Shown: in pieces, positions 35,199 to 43,873 of the stretch | Layout of the letters: every line of letters starts with the position of its first letter | How positions within the stretch are numbered: position 1 is the stretch's first letter | DNA from: Arthrobacter sp. Marseille-P9274 | Lineage (GTDB): Bacteria; Actinomycetota; Actinomycetes; Actinomycetales; Micrococcaceae | Assembly (NCBI RefSeq): GCF_946892675.1 | Contig: NZ_CAMPOV010000001.1 | Span: forward strand, 124,001 to 188,000 | Length of the DNA stretch: 64,000 nt | Reading direction: 5' to 3' | The notes under the pieces: model-generated | Told to the model about the DNA's origin: nothing | What the model saw: the letters and a program-made list of their open reading frames with translations, nothing else | Database searches by the model: none | Program-made: the position numbers and the translations under genes

Positions 35199-36101
35199 AT
35201 GCCCGGGACAACGCAATGGTTCTATCCGCTAGGTTCCGCCAACGACGGCGCCTGGCAAGTATCACTGGGAGCCTCCGACAGCGCCACCAGGGTCGAGGGT
35301 TGGGCGCACACCGGCCTCAAGGTAGCGCGGCTCGCTCCCGGCGAAGCGGTCAAGCTGGGTGCCGAGGCGGAGGAACGCATCGTGGTTCCGCTGGAAGGCG
35401 CCTTCACGGTGGCCGTGGACGGGACGGACTACGAGCTCCTCGGCCGCGGCTCCGTCTTCGCCGGCCCCTCGGACGTGCTGTATACCGGGATCGAAACCGC
35501 CGTCGCCATTTCTTCGAAGGAGGGCGGGCGCGTCGCGGTCGCCCTGGCGCCGGCGAAGGCCAGCTACCCGGTGCGGCTGATCACCGCGGAAGAGACGCCG
35601 GTCGAACTCCGGGGGGCGGGTGTCTGCTCCCGCCAGGTGCACAACTTCGGCACGCCCGCCGCGCTCGAGGCGGACCGCTTCATCGTCTGCGAGGTCATCA
35701 CGCCGGCCGGGAACTGGTCCTCCTATCCCCCGCACAAGCACGACGAGGAGAAGGACGGCGAAACCAGCCTCGAGGAGATCTACTACTTCGAGACCCGGCT
35801 GGCGCGGGACGCTCCGGCACCGGCCGCCGTCGACCCCATCGGGTACGCGCGTGTCTACGCCTCGGACGAGCGCCCCATCGATGTCAACGCCGAGGTCCGC
35901 AGCGGCGACGTGGTCCTGGTCCCCTACGGCTGGCACGGCCCGGCGATGGCCGCCCCGGGCTACGACCTGTACTACCTCAACGTGATGGCCGGCCCCGGCC
36001 GGGTCCGCGAGTGGCTGATCAGCGACGATCCGCACCACGGCTGGATCCGCCGGACGTGGGACGGGCAGCAGGTCGACCCGAGGCTGCCCTTCACGGACTG
36101 A
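35199..36101 (+). CDS. iolB: 5-deoxy-glucuronate isomerase
   Basis: Converts 5-deoxy-glucuronate to 2-deoxy-5-keto-gluconate in the inositol pathway. The 300-residue double-cupin protein has the conserved metal-site segment SSYPPHKHDE (about 168-178), the Glu in EEIYYFETR and a later His in PYGWHGPAMA. The ATG follows the regulator stop by 20 bp, so the two are co-transcribed. It is separated from the other iol genes by the PhyH/SDR block. Confidence 0.93.
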   Translation: MPGTTQWFYPLGSANDGAWQVSLGASDSATRVEGWAHTGLKVARLAPGEAVKLGAEAEERIVVPLEGAFTVAVDGTDYELLGRGSVFAGPSDVLYTGIETAVAISSKEGGRVAVALAPAKASYPVRLITAEETPVELRGAGVCSRQVHNFGTPAALEADRFIVCEVITPAGNWSSYPPHKHDEEKDGETSLEEIYYFETRLARDAPAPAAVDPIGYARVYASDERPIDVNAEVRSGDVVLVPYGWHGPAMAAPGYDLYYLNVMAGPGRVREWLISDDPHHGWIRRTWDGQQVDPRLPFTD

Positions 36102-36180
36102 CCCGCGGCAGGCAGCATTCCGATGCGCCCCTTCACGGGCCGGCCCGCCGCGCCCGGCGTTCGGGCCGCACTCCGTCAGC

Positions 36181-37206
36181 CTAGAGTCCAGCCGGTATGT
36201 TGTGCGGCGTGATGATGTCGATCTTCGAGGCTTCCCCGGCGGGATCTTCGGGCAGCGCCCCATGGTGGTGCAGCAGGATGCGGCAGCACCGGTTCAGGTC
36301 CAGCCGCAGGTCGTGGTGCAGCAGGGCGCTGATCCTGCCGGCCCGCAGCAGCCCAACGTTGTCGGCGTTCAGGTCGTGTCCGATGAACACCTCGGGCTCC
36401 CGGCCCGCCGCCTCGAACGCGGCCAGCAGCCCGCGGTTGCCTCCGCCGGACGAGTACACGCCGGCCAGCGGCTGCTCCCGGGCGAGCGCGCGCGCCATGA
36501 TCTCCCGGGCGCTGTCGTCCAGTCCGTCCGATCCGTCCAGATAGAGCACCGGCCGCTCAGGGTCCAGCCTGCGCATCGCGGCGCGGAAGCCCATTTCCCG
36601 CTCCTCCTCGCCGCGGAACGCATCATTGCTCACCGTCACCGCGACGGCGCCCGGCCGCCCGCGCAGCCACTGCGAGACCAGGTAGGCGGCCGTTGCCCCG
36701 GCCGAGCGGTTGTCGATCCCGACGTAGGCCAACCTGCGGCTCAGGGGCACGTCCGTGACGAGCGTGACGACCGGAATACCGAGAGCCAGCAGTCGGTCGA
36801 CGGCGGCGGCGACCTCGGGCACGTCGGGCGCCTTGAGCACGACGCCGTGGCTGCCCTGCGAGCCGATGCGGTCCAGCTGCGCGACGCATGCGGCAGCGCT
36901 CCAGAGTTCGTGCAGGTGGAAGCGCGCCCGGAAGACGGCCGGCCGGAGCAGCGGCAGCTCGGCTTCCAGCGCCGTCCGTACGGCGAGGTGGAACCGGGCG
37001 GGCGCGTCCGCGACGACGTCGATCATGAACCGGCGGCCGGTCAGCTCCAGCTGCTGCCGCTGCGCCTCGAGCTCCTGGATGGCCCGCTTCACCTGGCCGG
37101 CCGTCGCGGCGCGCACGCCCGGACGGTTGTGCAGCACCCGGTCGACCGTCGCGTCGCTGACGCCGGCCTGGCGCGCGATCTCACGCACGGTGAATGTATG
37201 GGCCAC
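36181..37206 (-). CDS. LacI-family transcriptional regulator
   Basis: Regulator of 341 residues. The helix-turn-helix is at 6-55 (FTVREIARQAGVSDATVDRV, then LHNRPGVR). The sensor domain is of the periplasmic-binding type, with DNRSAGATAAYLVSQ and FIGHDLNADN. HNIP near the C-terminus (DIITPHNIPAGL) resembles LacI-type regulators of polyol and inositol genes. It is divergent from the PhyH dioxygenase gene, its likely target. The 246-bp gap contains ACTGGTTCCAGT at 37381-37392, a candidate operator. Confidence 0.88.
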   Translation of the reverse strand: MAHTFTVREIARQAGVSDATVDRVLHNRPGVRAATAGQVKRAIQELEAQRQQLELTGRRFMIDVVADAPARFHLAVRTALEAELPLLRPAVFRARFHLHELWSAAACVAQLDRIGSQGSHGVVLKAPDVPEVAAAVDRLLALGIPVVTLVTDVPLSRRLAYVGIDNRSAGATAAYLVSQWLRGRPGAVAVTVSNDAFRGEEEREMGFRAAMRRLDPERPVLYLDGSDGLDDSAREIMARALAREQPLAGVYSSGGGNRGLLAAFEAAGREPEVFIGHDLNADNVGLLRAGRISALLHHDLRLDLNRCCRILLHHHGALPEDPAGEASKIDIITPHNIPAGL

Positions 37207-37452
37207 GCTGCCTCCGGTGGTCTAGGCCTGGCGGATTCGTGATGGATGCGGACTGAATGCGGCCAGCATGGCACGGCGGCAAGGGGCACGGCAAGGCCGT
37301 CCGCAACGTTCCGCCGGGCCTCCGGCCTGATGGGTTTTTGAGGTACTTGCCCCCTTGCCGGCACCCGGGCAGGCCAGAAGACTGGTTCCAGTGCAGCCGG
37401 CCTGCACGCCGCGGCTTTCCTTACCCCTTCCCCCTCGACAAAGGAGTTCCCA
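37207..37452. promoter_or_regulatory. Divergent promoter region, LacI regulator and PhyH gene
   Basis: A 246-base gap with promoters in both directions. ACTGGTTCCAGT at 37381-37392 is a perfect dyad with 5-bp arms. AAAGGAG just before 37453 is the PhyH ribosome site. No small gene is evident. Confidence 0.4.
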
Positions 37453-38658
37453 ATGTCCACCACAGCCCAGCCCGGAACCGTCGGCCTCCGCCAGGACGTC
37501 CAGTGGTTCAGCACGGCCGACTGCCGGCTCGACGAATTCGTGCGCGTCGTCGAGGCGGAGACCCGGCCCCAGGACTACCCCTTCGCCGCGGGAGCCGAGC
37601 GGAACGTCCTGATCTACGGGCCGGACCTGCAGCAGCGGGCCGCGGATCCGGAGGTCCGCCGCGAGATCCAGGCGGAGCTGGTGAGGGCCCTGACCGAAGG
37701 CCCGGGCATCGTGGTGTTCAAGCGCGCCTTCGCGGACACCGCCGTCGTCGACCGCGCCACGGACGCCTTCAACCGGCTGATCGAGGCCCAGCGGTCCGGG
37801 GGCACGGCCGCCGGGGACCACTTCGCGAAGCCCGGAGCCAACGATCGGGTCTGGGGCGCCCTGGACAAGCTGGCCGTCGCGGCCCCCGACGTCTTCGCGG
37901 ACTACTACGCCAACGATGTCCTCGCGCTCATCTCCCAGGCCTGGCTCGGTCCCAACTACCAGGTCACCTCCCAGGTCAACGTGGTCAATCCCGGCGGCGC
38001 CGCGCAGACCGCCCACCGCGACTACCACCTCGGCTTCATGGGGCTGGAGGAAGCCCAGTCCTACCCGGCTCACGTGCATCTGCTCTCCCCCGCCCTGACC
38101 CTGCAGGGAGCGGTGGCGCACTGCGACATGCCTGTCGAGTCCGGACCGACGCTGTACCTGCCGCACTCGCACAAGTATCCGGCCGGCTACGTCGCCTTCC
38201 ACCAGCCGGAATTCACCGAATACTTCGAGCAGCACCAGGTCCAGCTGCCGCTGCAGAAGGGCGACGCGGCCTTCTTCAATCCGGCGCTCTTCCACGGGGC
38301 CGGCCACAACCGCAGCGCCGGCATCCGGCGGATGGCCAACCTCCTGCAGGTCTCGTCCGCCTTCGGCCGCGCCATGGAAACGGTGGACCGGACCAGCATG
38401 TGCAGGGCGCTCTATCCCGTCCTGAGGGAGCGCGTCGCCGCCGGGGCCGGCCCGGATTGGATCCGCAACGTCGTCGCCGCGGCAGCCGAGGGCTACGCGT
38501 TCCCGACCAACCTCGACCGGGACCAGCCGATCGGCGGCATCGCCCCGGAGAGCCAGGCCGCGCTGGTCCTGCGCGCGCTGGAAACCGGGCTGGACGACGC
38601 AGCGTTCGAGACCGAACTGGCGGCCCAGCAGCAGCGCCGCGGCACCGGAGCCGCCTGA
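37453..38658 (+). CDS. Phytanoyl-CoA dioxygenase (PhyH)-family Fe(II)/2-oxoglutarate enzyme
   Basis: A 401-residue double-stranded beta-helix dioxygenase. The iron facial triad is His188-x-Asp190 (TAHRDYH) plus a distal His at 281 or 285 (LFHGAGHNRS), with Arg292 for 2-oxoglutarate. It should hydroxylate or oxidatively open a C-H-activated substrate in the cytoplasm. It precedes an SDR gene by two bases and is set inside the inositol region, so the substrate may be a methylated or otherwise substituted inositol or an inositol-linked compound. That link is inference. Confidence 0.87.
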   Translation: MSTTAQPGTVGLRQDVQWFSTADCRLDEFVRVVEAETRPQDYPFAAGAERNVLIYGPDLQQRAADPEVRREIQAELVRALTEGPGIVVFKRAFADTAVVDRATDAFNRLIEAQRSGGTAAGDHFAKPGANDRVWGALDKLAVAAPDVFADYYANDVLALISQAWLGPNYQVTSQVNVVNPGGAAQTAHRDYHLGFMGLEEAQSYPAHVHLLSPALTLQGAVAHCDMPVESGPTLYLPHSHKYPAGYVAFHQPEFTEYFEQHQVQLPLQKGDAAFFNPALFHGAGHNRSAGIRRMANLLQVSSAFGRAMETVDRTSMCRALYPVLRERVAAGAGPDWIRNVVAAAAEGYAFPTNLDRDQPIGGIAPESQAALVLRALETGLDDAAFETELAAQQQRRGTGAA

Positions 38659-38660
38659 CC

Positions 38661-39449
38661 ATGGCGCTTGCGGATCTGCTGAAGGGCAAGGTCCTGCTGG
38701 TCAGCGGCGGCACGCAGGGGGTCGGCGCCGGCATCGCCCTCGCTGCCGCGCAGCAGGGCGCGGAGGCCGTCGCCGTCGTCGGCCGCAGCGAAGACAAAGG
38801 ACGGCAGTCGGTGGACGCCCTTGAGGCGGCCGGAACCGCGGCGTTCTTCGTCCGGGCCGACCTGGCGGACCACGCCCAGGTCGGCACCGTGGTGGACACC
38901 GCCGTCGCACGTTTTGGCCGGGTGGATGCGCTGGTCAACGCCGCCGGCCTGACCACACGCGGAACCATGCTAGACACCACCGTAGAACTCTTCGACGCCC
39001 ACATTGCCGTGAACCTGAAGGCTCCGTTCTTCCTCATGCAGCAGGCCATCGCCCACCTGCGCGGCCGCGGCGCACCCGGTGCCATCGCCAACATCATCAC
39101 GATGAGTTCGCACGGCGGCCAGCCCTATCTGGCGCCGTACGTCGCGGCCAAGGCCGGGCTGGTGGGGCTGACGAAGAACGCCGCCCACGCGCACCGCTGG
39201 GACCGGATCCGGATCAACGGCATCAACATCGGCTGGACCGCGACGGAGGGCGAGGACGGAATCCAGCGCCGCTTCCACGGGGCCGGCGACGACTGGCTCG
39301 AGCAGGCCAACGCGTCCCAGCCGATGGGCAAGCTAGGGCAGGTCGACGAGATCGCGGACTTCGTCGTGTTCCTGCTCTCCGAGCGCTCCGGAGTGGTCAC
39401 CGGCTCCGTGATCGACTGGGACCAGCAGGTTCCCGGCGCCTACGACTAG
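38661..39449 (+). CDS. Short-chain dehydrogenase/reductase
   Basis: SDR of 262 residues. The cofactor motif is SGGTQGVGAG at 15-24, slightly altered from TGxxxGxG. NAAG lies at about 93-96, the catalytic Ser in IITMSSHGG and the Tyr-x-x-x-Lys in APYVAAKAG. It starts two bases after the dioxygenase stop, so both are translated from one message. The pair suggests hydroxylation followed by oxidation of an alcohol. It ends four bases from the convergent iolH gene. Confidence 0.9.
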   Translation: MALADLLKGKVLLVSGGTQGVGAGIALAAAQQGAEAVAVVGRSEDKGRQSVDALEAAGTAAFFVRADLADHAQVGTVVDTAVARFGRVDALVNAAGLTTRGTMLDTTVELFDAHIAVNLKAPFFLMQQAIAHLRGRGAPGAIANIITMSSHGGQPYLAPYVAAKAGLVGLTKNAAHAHRWDRIRINGINIGWTATEGEDGIQRRFHGAGDDWLEQANASQPMGKLGQVDEIADFVVFLLSERSGVVTGSVIDWDQQVPGAYD

Positions 39450-39453
39450 GCCG

Positions 39454-40326
39454 TCACTGGAAGCCGCCGATGAATTCCTTCATGGTGTCCAGCTGGTAGC
39501 GCGAGACCTCGCGGGCGTGCTCGTTCTCGGCGAAGACGCTGGAAACCATCACGGTCTCCGGCCGGTCCAGGAAGCCGTTCTCGGCCAGCGAGCCGAAGAA
39601 CTCCTGCCAGTCCACGTCGCCGTCGCCGATCTTCAGGTGCTGGTGCACCCGCACCGGGTTGCCCGGCGGATTGGTGATGTAGCGCAGGCCGTGGGAGGCA
39701 TGGTGGTCCATGGTGTCGGCGACGTGGACCACCCGCAGCCGGTCCCCCACGGCCTCCATGATCTGCCCCGGGTCGTCCTTCATGTGGAAGGTGTGCGCCG
39801 CGACGTACACGAAGCCGAGGTTGGGCGAATTGACGCCGCGGATGACGCGCCATGCGGCCAGGCCTTCCTCGACGAAGTCGTCCGGGTGCGGGTCGATGGC
39901 CACGTGGACACCCTCGCGTTCGAAGAGCGGCACGAGCTCCTCCATCGAGCGGTAGAACGCAGCCTCGGACTCTTCCGGTAGCTCCGGCCGGCCGCTGAAC
40001 TCGGTGTTCATCTGCGTCACGCCGAGGTCGACGGCGATCTGCACCGCGCGCTTCCAGTAGCGCACGGCGGCCTCCCGGAGGTTTTCGTCCGGCGACGACC
40101 AGCGCAGCACCGGCAGCACCGAGGCGATTTCGACCTCCCCCTCGGCGCAGGCCTTCTTCAGGTCGGCGACCAGCGCGTCGTCGGCCTTCGGGTGGGTGAA
40201 GAACGGCAAAACGTCCTGGTGCGGCGTGAGCTGGAGGTACTTGTAGCCCAGCTCCGCGGCCAGCTTCGGGAACTCCAGCAGCGAGTGGGTGTGGTGGAAC
40301 GGGGTGGGATCAAGCGCGATCTTCAT
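39454..40326 (-). CDS. iolH: TIM-barrel isomerase/epimerase, IolH-like
   Basis: A 290-residue xylose-isomerase-like TIM barrel. The start MKIALDPTPFHH and segments YLQLTPHQD, NTEFSGRP, IDPHPDDF and HVADTMDHHAS closely follow the IolH of corynebacterial inositol clusters as I recall it. Several His, Asp and Glu can bind a divalent metal. IolH has no firmly assigned reaction; it may isomerise inososes. It is the last gene of the large minus-strand iol operon. Confidence 0.8.
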   Translation of the reverse strand: MKIALDPTPFHHTHSLLEFPKLAAELGYKYLQLTPHQDVLPFFTHPKADDALVADLKKACAEGEVEIASVLPVLRWSSPDENLREAAVRYWKRAVQIAVDLGVTQMNTEFSGRPELPEESEAAFYRSMEELVPLFEREGVHVAIDPHPDDFVEEGLAAWRVIRGVNSPNLGFVYVAAHTFHMKDDPGQIMEAVGDRLRVVHVADTMDHHASHGLRYITNPPGNPVRVHQHLKIGDGDVDWQEFFGSLAENGFLDRPETVMVSSVFAENEHAREVSRYQLDTMKEFIGGFQ

Positions 40327-40357
40327 CGGTGGCGCCCTTCGTTGGTTCGTTTGTCTG

Positions 40358-41377
40358 TCAGCCCTGGCTGTACAGCGCGGGCTTGTCGTTCAACTGGACC
40401 CGGACCTTGGCGCCGGTCTTCTGCGCCTCGACCCCAGCCTCGCAGCAGGCCGCCGTGGCATAGCCGTCCCAGGCGCTCGGGCCCCCAATCCGGCCCTCCA
40501 GTGCGGCGTCGACCCAGGCCTGCAGCTCCACGTCGTAGGCCGTGGCGAAGCGCTCCACGAAGCCCGGCGTCACCTGCCCGCCCCAGCGCCCCTGGGTGCG
40601 GACGTAGGGTCCGGAGTCGTTGCCGATGCTGACCACGCCCTGCTCGAAGGAGGCCTGGGTGGCCACCTCGTAGCCGTACTGGGCGTTGACGTAGATTTCC
40701 ACGTCGGCCAGCACCCCGGAGGCCGTCTCCAGCAGCACGTGCTGCGGATCGTGCTGGCCCTCGGGTGCGTTGCGGGTGCGCTTGCCCAGCCGCACCTGCA
40801 CGGAGGTGATCTCCTCGCCGGTGAAGAAGCGCACGGCGTCGAACTCGTGGACTACCGAGTCGTTGATCAGCATCTCGTTGGTGAAACCGGGCGGCGTCGT
40901 CGGGTTGCGGTGCTGGTGGTGGAGGACCAGCAGCTCCCCCAGCTCGCCGCTGCGGATGATCCGGCCCAGCTGGGCGTACTCCGCGTCGTAGCGGCGCATG
41001 AAGCCGACCTGGATCCGCTGGCGGCCCAGCTTCTCCTCGGCCTGGACCACGCGCCAGGAGGACTCGGCGTCCGGGGTCAGCGGCTTCTCGCACAGGATCG
41101 GGATGTCCTTGGCCAGGGCCGCGTGCAGGACCTCCTCGTGCAGGAAGCCCGGCGTGGCGATCAGCACGGCGTTGACGTCCGGATGATCCAGTGCCGCCGC
41201 ACCATCGGTCAGGGCGAGTGCGCCGGGGACGTCCGCGACGGCGGCGCGGGCGCGGTCCTCGTCAATGTCGACGACGGCGGCCACTTCCGCGCCGTGGATG
41301 CAGCGGTGCAGCCGCTGGATGTGGTCGATGCCCATGCGGCCCGCCCCGATGACGGCCACGCGGAGGTTCTGGTTCAT
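40358..41377 (-). CDS. iolG: myo-Inositol 2-dehydrogenase
   Basis: NAD-dependent enzyme oxidising myo-inositol to 2-keto-myo-inositol. The 339-residue protein has GAGRMGIDHIQRLH at 11-24, ILCEKPLTP with the catalytic Lys, QVGFMRRYD and VVHEFDAVRFF with the catalytic Asp/His set. It sits inside the core iol operon 12 bp after iolE, so among the paralogues here it is the best candidate for canonical IolG. Confidence 0.9.
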   Translation of the reverse strand: MNQNLRVAVIGAGRMGIDHIQRLHRCIHGAEVAAVVDIDEDRARAAVADVPGALALTDGAAALDHPDVNAVLIATPGFLHEEVLHAALAKDIPILCEKPLTPDAESSWRVVQAEEKLGRQRIQVGFMRRYDAEYAQLGRIIRSGELGELLVLHHQHRNPTTPPGFTNEMLINDSVVHEFDAVRFFTGEEITSVQVRLGKRTRNAPEGQHDPQHVLLETASGVLADVEIYVNAQYGYEVATQASFEQGVVSIGNDSGPYVRTQGRWGGQVTPGFVERFATAYDVELQAWVDAALEGRIGGPSAWDGYATAACCEAGVEAQKTGAKVRVQLNDKPALYSQG

Positions 41378-41389
41378 AGGGTCGGTTCC

Positions 41390-42310
41390 TTACTGGACGC
41401 GGGTGCGGGAGCCGCACGAGAGCAGGTACTTGCAGGTGCGCTGGGCGATGGGCATCGGCACGCCGAAGTCCGCCACCGGGTACATGTCCTGCTCCACGAT
41501 GCCGAAGATCGGCTTGTCCAGCCTTTCGACGGCGTCGACCACCTTGGACAGGTCGGGCAGGCCGTTGGGCGGTTCGGTCATGACGCCGGCCGTGTTGGCC
41601 GCGGCCCAGGTCAGGTTCTGCTCGCGCACGGTCTTGAGCACCTCCGGGTCGATCTGCTTCAGGTGCAGGTAGCCGATCCGCTCGGGGTACTTCCCGATCA
41701 GGTCCACGCTGCTGGCCCCGCCGTACTCGGCGTGGCCGGTGTCCAGGCAGAGCGTGACCAACTGCGGATCCGTGTGCTGCAGGAACCGCTCGATGTCCGG
41801 CTGCACGCAGACGTGGGAGTCGGCGTGGGAGTGGAACTGCTGCGCCAGTCCGTACTCCTCCGCCAGCACCTTGCCCAGCCGGTTGTGCCCGTTGAACAGG
41901 TCGTCCCACTGCTGCACCGTCAGTTCGCCGTTCTCCACCGCCTCGCCGGTCACGTCGTCGCGCCACATCGCCGGGATGACCACAATGTGCTTTCCGCCCA
42001 CCGCGGCCGTCAGCTCCGCCACCCGGCGGGCCGGCTCCCAGGCTTCGTCCCATTGGCCGACACCGCGATGGAAGGCGGTGAACACGGTCCCGGCGGAGAC
42101 CTTCAGGTCCCGCTGGGCCAGCTCGTCGGCCAGCTGGCCCGGGTCCGTGGGAAGGTAGCCGTACGGGCCCAACTCGATCCACTTGTAGCCGGATTCGGCC
42201 ACCTCGTCGAGGAACCGCTGCCACGGCGTCTGCTTCGGGTCGTCGGCGAACCAGACCCCCCACGAATCGGGGGCCGTGCCAATGATCAGCTTGTTCTCAA
42301 CTTCGGACAT
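41390..42310 (-). CDS. iolE: Inosose dehydratase-like TIM-barrel protein
   Basis: Dehydrates 2-keto-myo-inositol to a trihydroxycyclohexane-1,2-dione. The 306-residue protein starts with IIGTAPDSWGVWF and has IELGPYGYLP, a strong family marker. Metal ligands are visible in HSHADSHV, LCLDTGHAEYGG and HLKQID. The ATG has TGGAGGA upstream. The position between iolA and iolG supports the call; an IolI-type isomerase would be the alternative. Confidence 0.85.
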   Translation of the reverse strand: MSEVENKLIIGTAPDSWGVWFADDPKQTPWQRFLDEVAESGYKWIELGPYGYLPTDPGQLADELAQRDLKVSAGTVFTAFHRGVGQWDEAWEPARRVAELTAAVGGKHIVVIPAMWRDDVTGEAVENGELTVQQWDDLFNGHNRLGKVLAEEYGLAQQFHSHADSHVCVQPDIERFLQHTDPQLVTLCLDTGHAEYGGASSVDLIGKYPERIGYLHLKQIDPEVLKTVREQNLTWAAANTAGVMTEPPNGLPDLSKVVDAVERLDKPIFGIVEQDMYPVADFGVPMPIAQRTCKYLLSCGSRTRVQ

Positions 42311-42351
42311 TCCTCCAGGTCCTTTCAGTTCGAGTGGTTCGGCGGGACGGG

Positions 42352-43848
42352 TCAGTTGGACGGGAAGGCGAAGGACGCCCCGGACGCCTGCTTCGGTTCG
42401 GGCCAGCGCTGGGTGACGACCTTGCCGCGGGTGTAGAAGCGGATGCCGTCGGGGCCGTAGATGTGGTGGTCGCCGAACAGCGAGTCCTTCCAGCCGCCGA
42501 AGGAGTGCCAGGCCACCGGTACCGGCAGCGGAATGTTCACGCCGACCATGCCGACTTTGACGCCGCGGGTGAACGCGCGGGCGTACGCGCCGGACGAGGT
42601 GAAGATGGCGGTGCCGTTGCCGTACGGGTTCGAGTTGATGATCTCCAGCGCCTCGTCGATGCTGGCCACCCGCACCACGGCGAGCACCGGGCCGAAGATC
42701 TCCTCGCGGTAGGCGCTCATCTCGCGGCGGACGTGGTCGATCACCGTCGGGCCGACGAAGAAGCCGTTCTCGTGGTCCTTGACCACCAGGTCCCGTCCGT
42801 CGACGACCAGCGCGGCGCCGTCCTCCTGGGCCTCGCCGACGATCTTCTGCAGCCGGGCCTTGGACTGCGGCGTGATGACCGGGCCCATGTCGGCGTCCGG
42901 CTCCATGCCGTTGGCGACCTTGACCGCTTCGGCGCGTTCCTTGAGCTTGGCGACCAGGCCCTCCGCGGCGTCGCCCACGGCCACGGCGACCGAGATGGCC
43001 ATGCAGCGCTGGCCGGCGGAGCCGAAGGCGGCGGCGTTGATGTGGTCCGCGGCCAGCTCCATGTCGGCGTCCGGCATCACGACGGCGTGGTTCTTCGCCC
43101 CGCCGAGCGCCTGCACCCGCTTGCCGTGCTGGGTGCCGGTCTCGTAGACGTACCGGGCGATCGGGGTGGAGCCGACGAAGGAGATGCCGTCCACGTCCGG
43201 GTGGGTCAGCAGGCCGTCCACGGCTTCCTTGTCGCCCTGCAGGACGTTGAACACGCCGTCCGGCAGGCCGGCTTCCTTCCACAGCCGGGCCAGGAACAGG
43301 CTCGCCGAGGGGTCCCGTTCCGAGGGCTTGAGGATGAAGGCGTTGCCGGTCACGATCGCCACCGGGGACATCCACAGCGGCACCATGACCGGGAAGTTGA
43401 ACGGGGTGATGCCGGCGACCACACCGAGCGGCTGGCGGAAGGAGAACACGTCGATCCCGCCGGAGACCTGGTCCGAGTACTCGCCCTTCAGGGACTGCGC
43501 CGCGCCGCAGGCGTACTCGACGACCTCGAGCCCGCGGCCCACTTCGCCGGCGGCGTCGGAAACCACCTTGCCGTGCTCGCTGGTGACGACCTTCGCCAGT
43601 TCCTGCACGTTCTCCGCCAGTAGTTCGCGGAACTTGAACAGCACCGAGACCCGCTTGGTCAGCGAGGTCTCGGCCCAGGTCTCGGAGGCGGCCTTGGCGG
43701 CGGCGACGACGTCGTCGATGTCCGCGCGGTTGGCCAGCCGCAGCTCGCCGGTGGCCTCGCCGGTGGCCGGGTTGTAGACCGGCTGGGTCCGGTCCCCCGA
43801 CCCGACGGTTTCCGCACCGTTGATGAAGTGGGTGATGGTCGTGCTCAT
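42352..43848 (-). CDS. iolA: CoA-acylating methylmalonate/malonate-semialdehyde dehydrogenase
   Basis: Aldehyde dehydrogenase of 498 residues (MmsA). FNFPVMVPLWM and GKRVQALGGAKNH are typical of the CoA-dependent branch. The catalytic Cys is in FGSAGQRCMAIS. In inositol breakdown it turns malonate semialdehyde into acetyl-CoA and CO2 with NAD. It lies 25 bp after iolD. The valine pathway uses the same enzyme, but the operon supports the inositol role. Confidence 0.93.
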   Translation of the reverse strand: MSTTITHFINGAETVGSGDRTQPVYNPATGEATGELRLANRADIDDVVAAAKAASETWAETSLTKRVSVLFKFRELLAENVQELAKVVTSEHGKVVSDAAGEVGRGLEVVEYACGAAQSLKGEYSDQVSGGIDVFSFRQPLGVVAGITPFNFPVMVPLWMSPVAIVTGNAFILKPSERDPSASLFLARLWKEAGLPDGVFNVLQGDKEAVDGLLTHPDVDGISFVGSTPIARYVYETGTQHGKRVQALGGAKNHAVVMPDADMELAADHINAAAFGSAGQRCMAISVAVAVGDAAEGLVAKLKERAEAVKVANGMEPDADMGPVITPQSKARLQKIVGEAQEDGAALVVDGRDLVVKDHENGFFVGPTVIDHVRREMSAYREEIFGPVLAVVRVASIDEALEIINSNPYGNGTAIFTSSGAYARAFTRGVKVGMVGVNIPLPVPVAWHSFGGWKDSLFGDHHIYGPDGIRFYTRGKVVTQRWPEPKQASGASFAFPSN

Positions 43849-43873
43849 GTGTGCTCCTTGGGATCGTGCAGGT

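Noticed and set aside
40350-40362. IolR-like motif TTTGTCTGTCA near the end of iolG
   Set aside because: It spans the iolG stop codon in an operon interior, lacks one base of the consensus spacing and has no promoter context.
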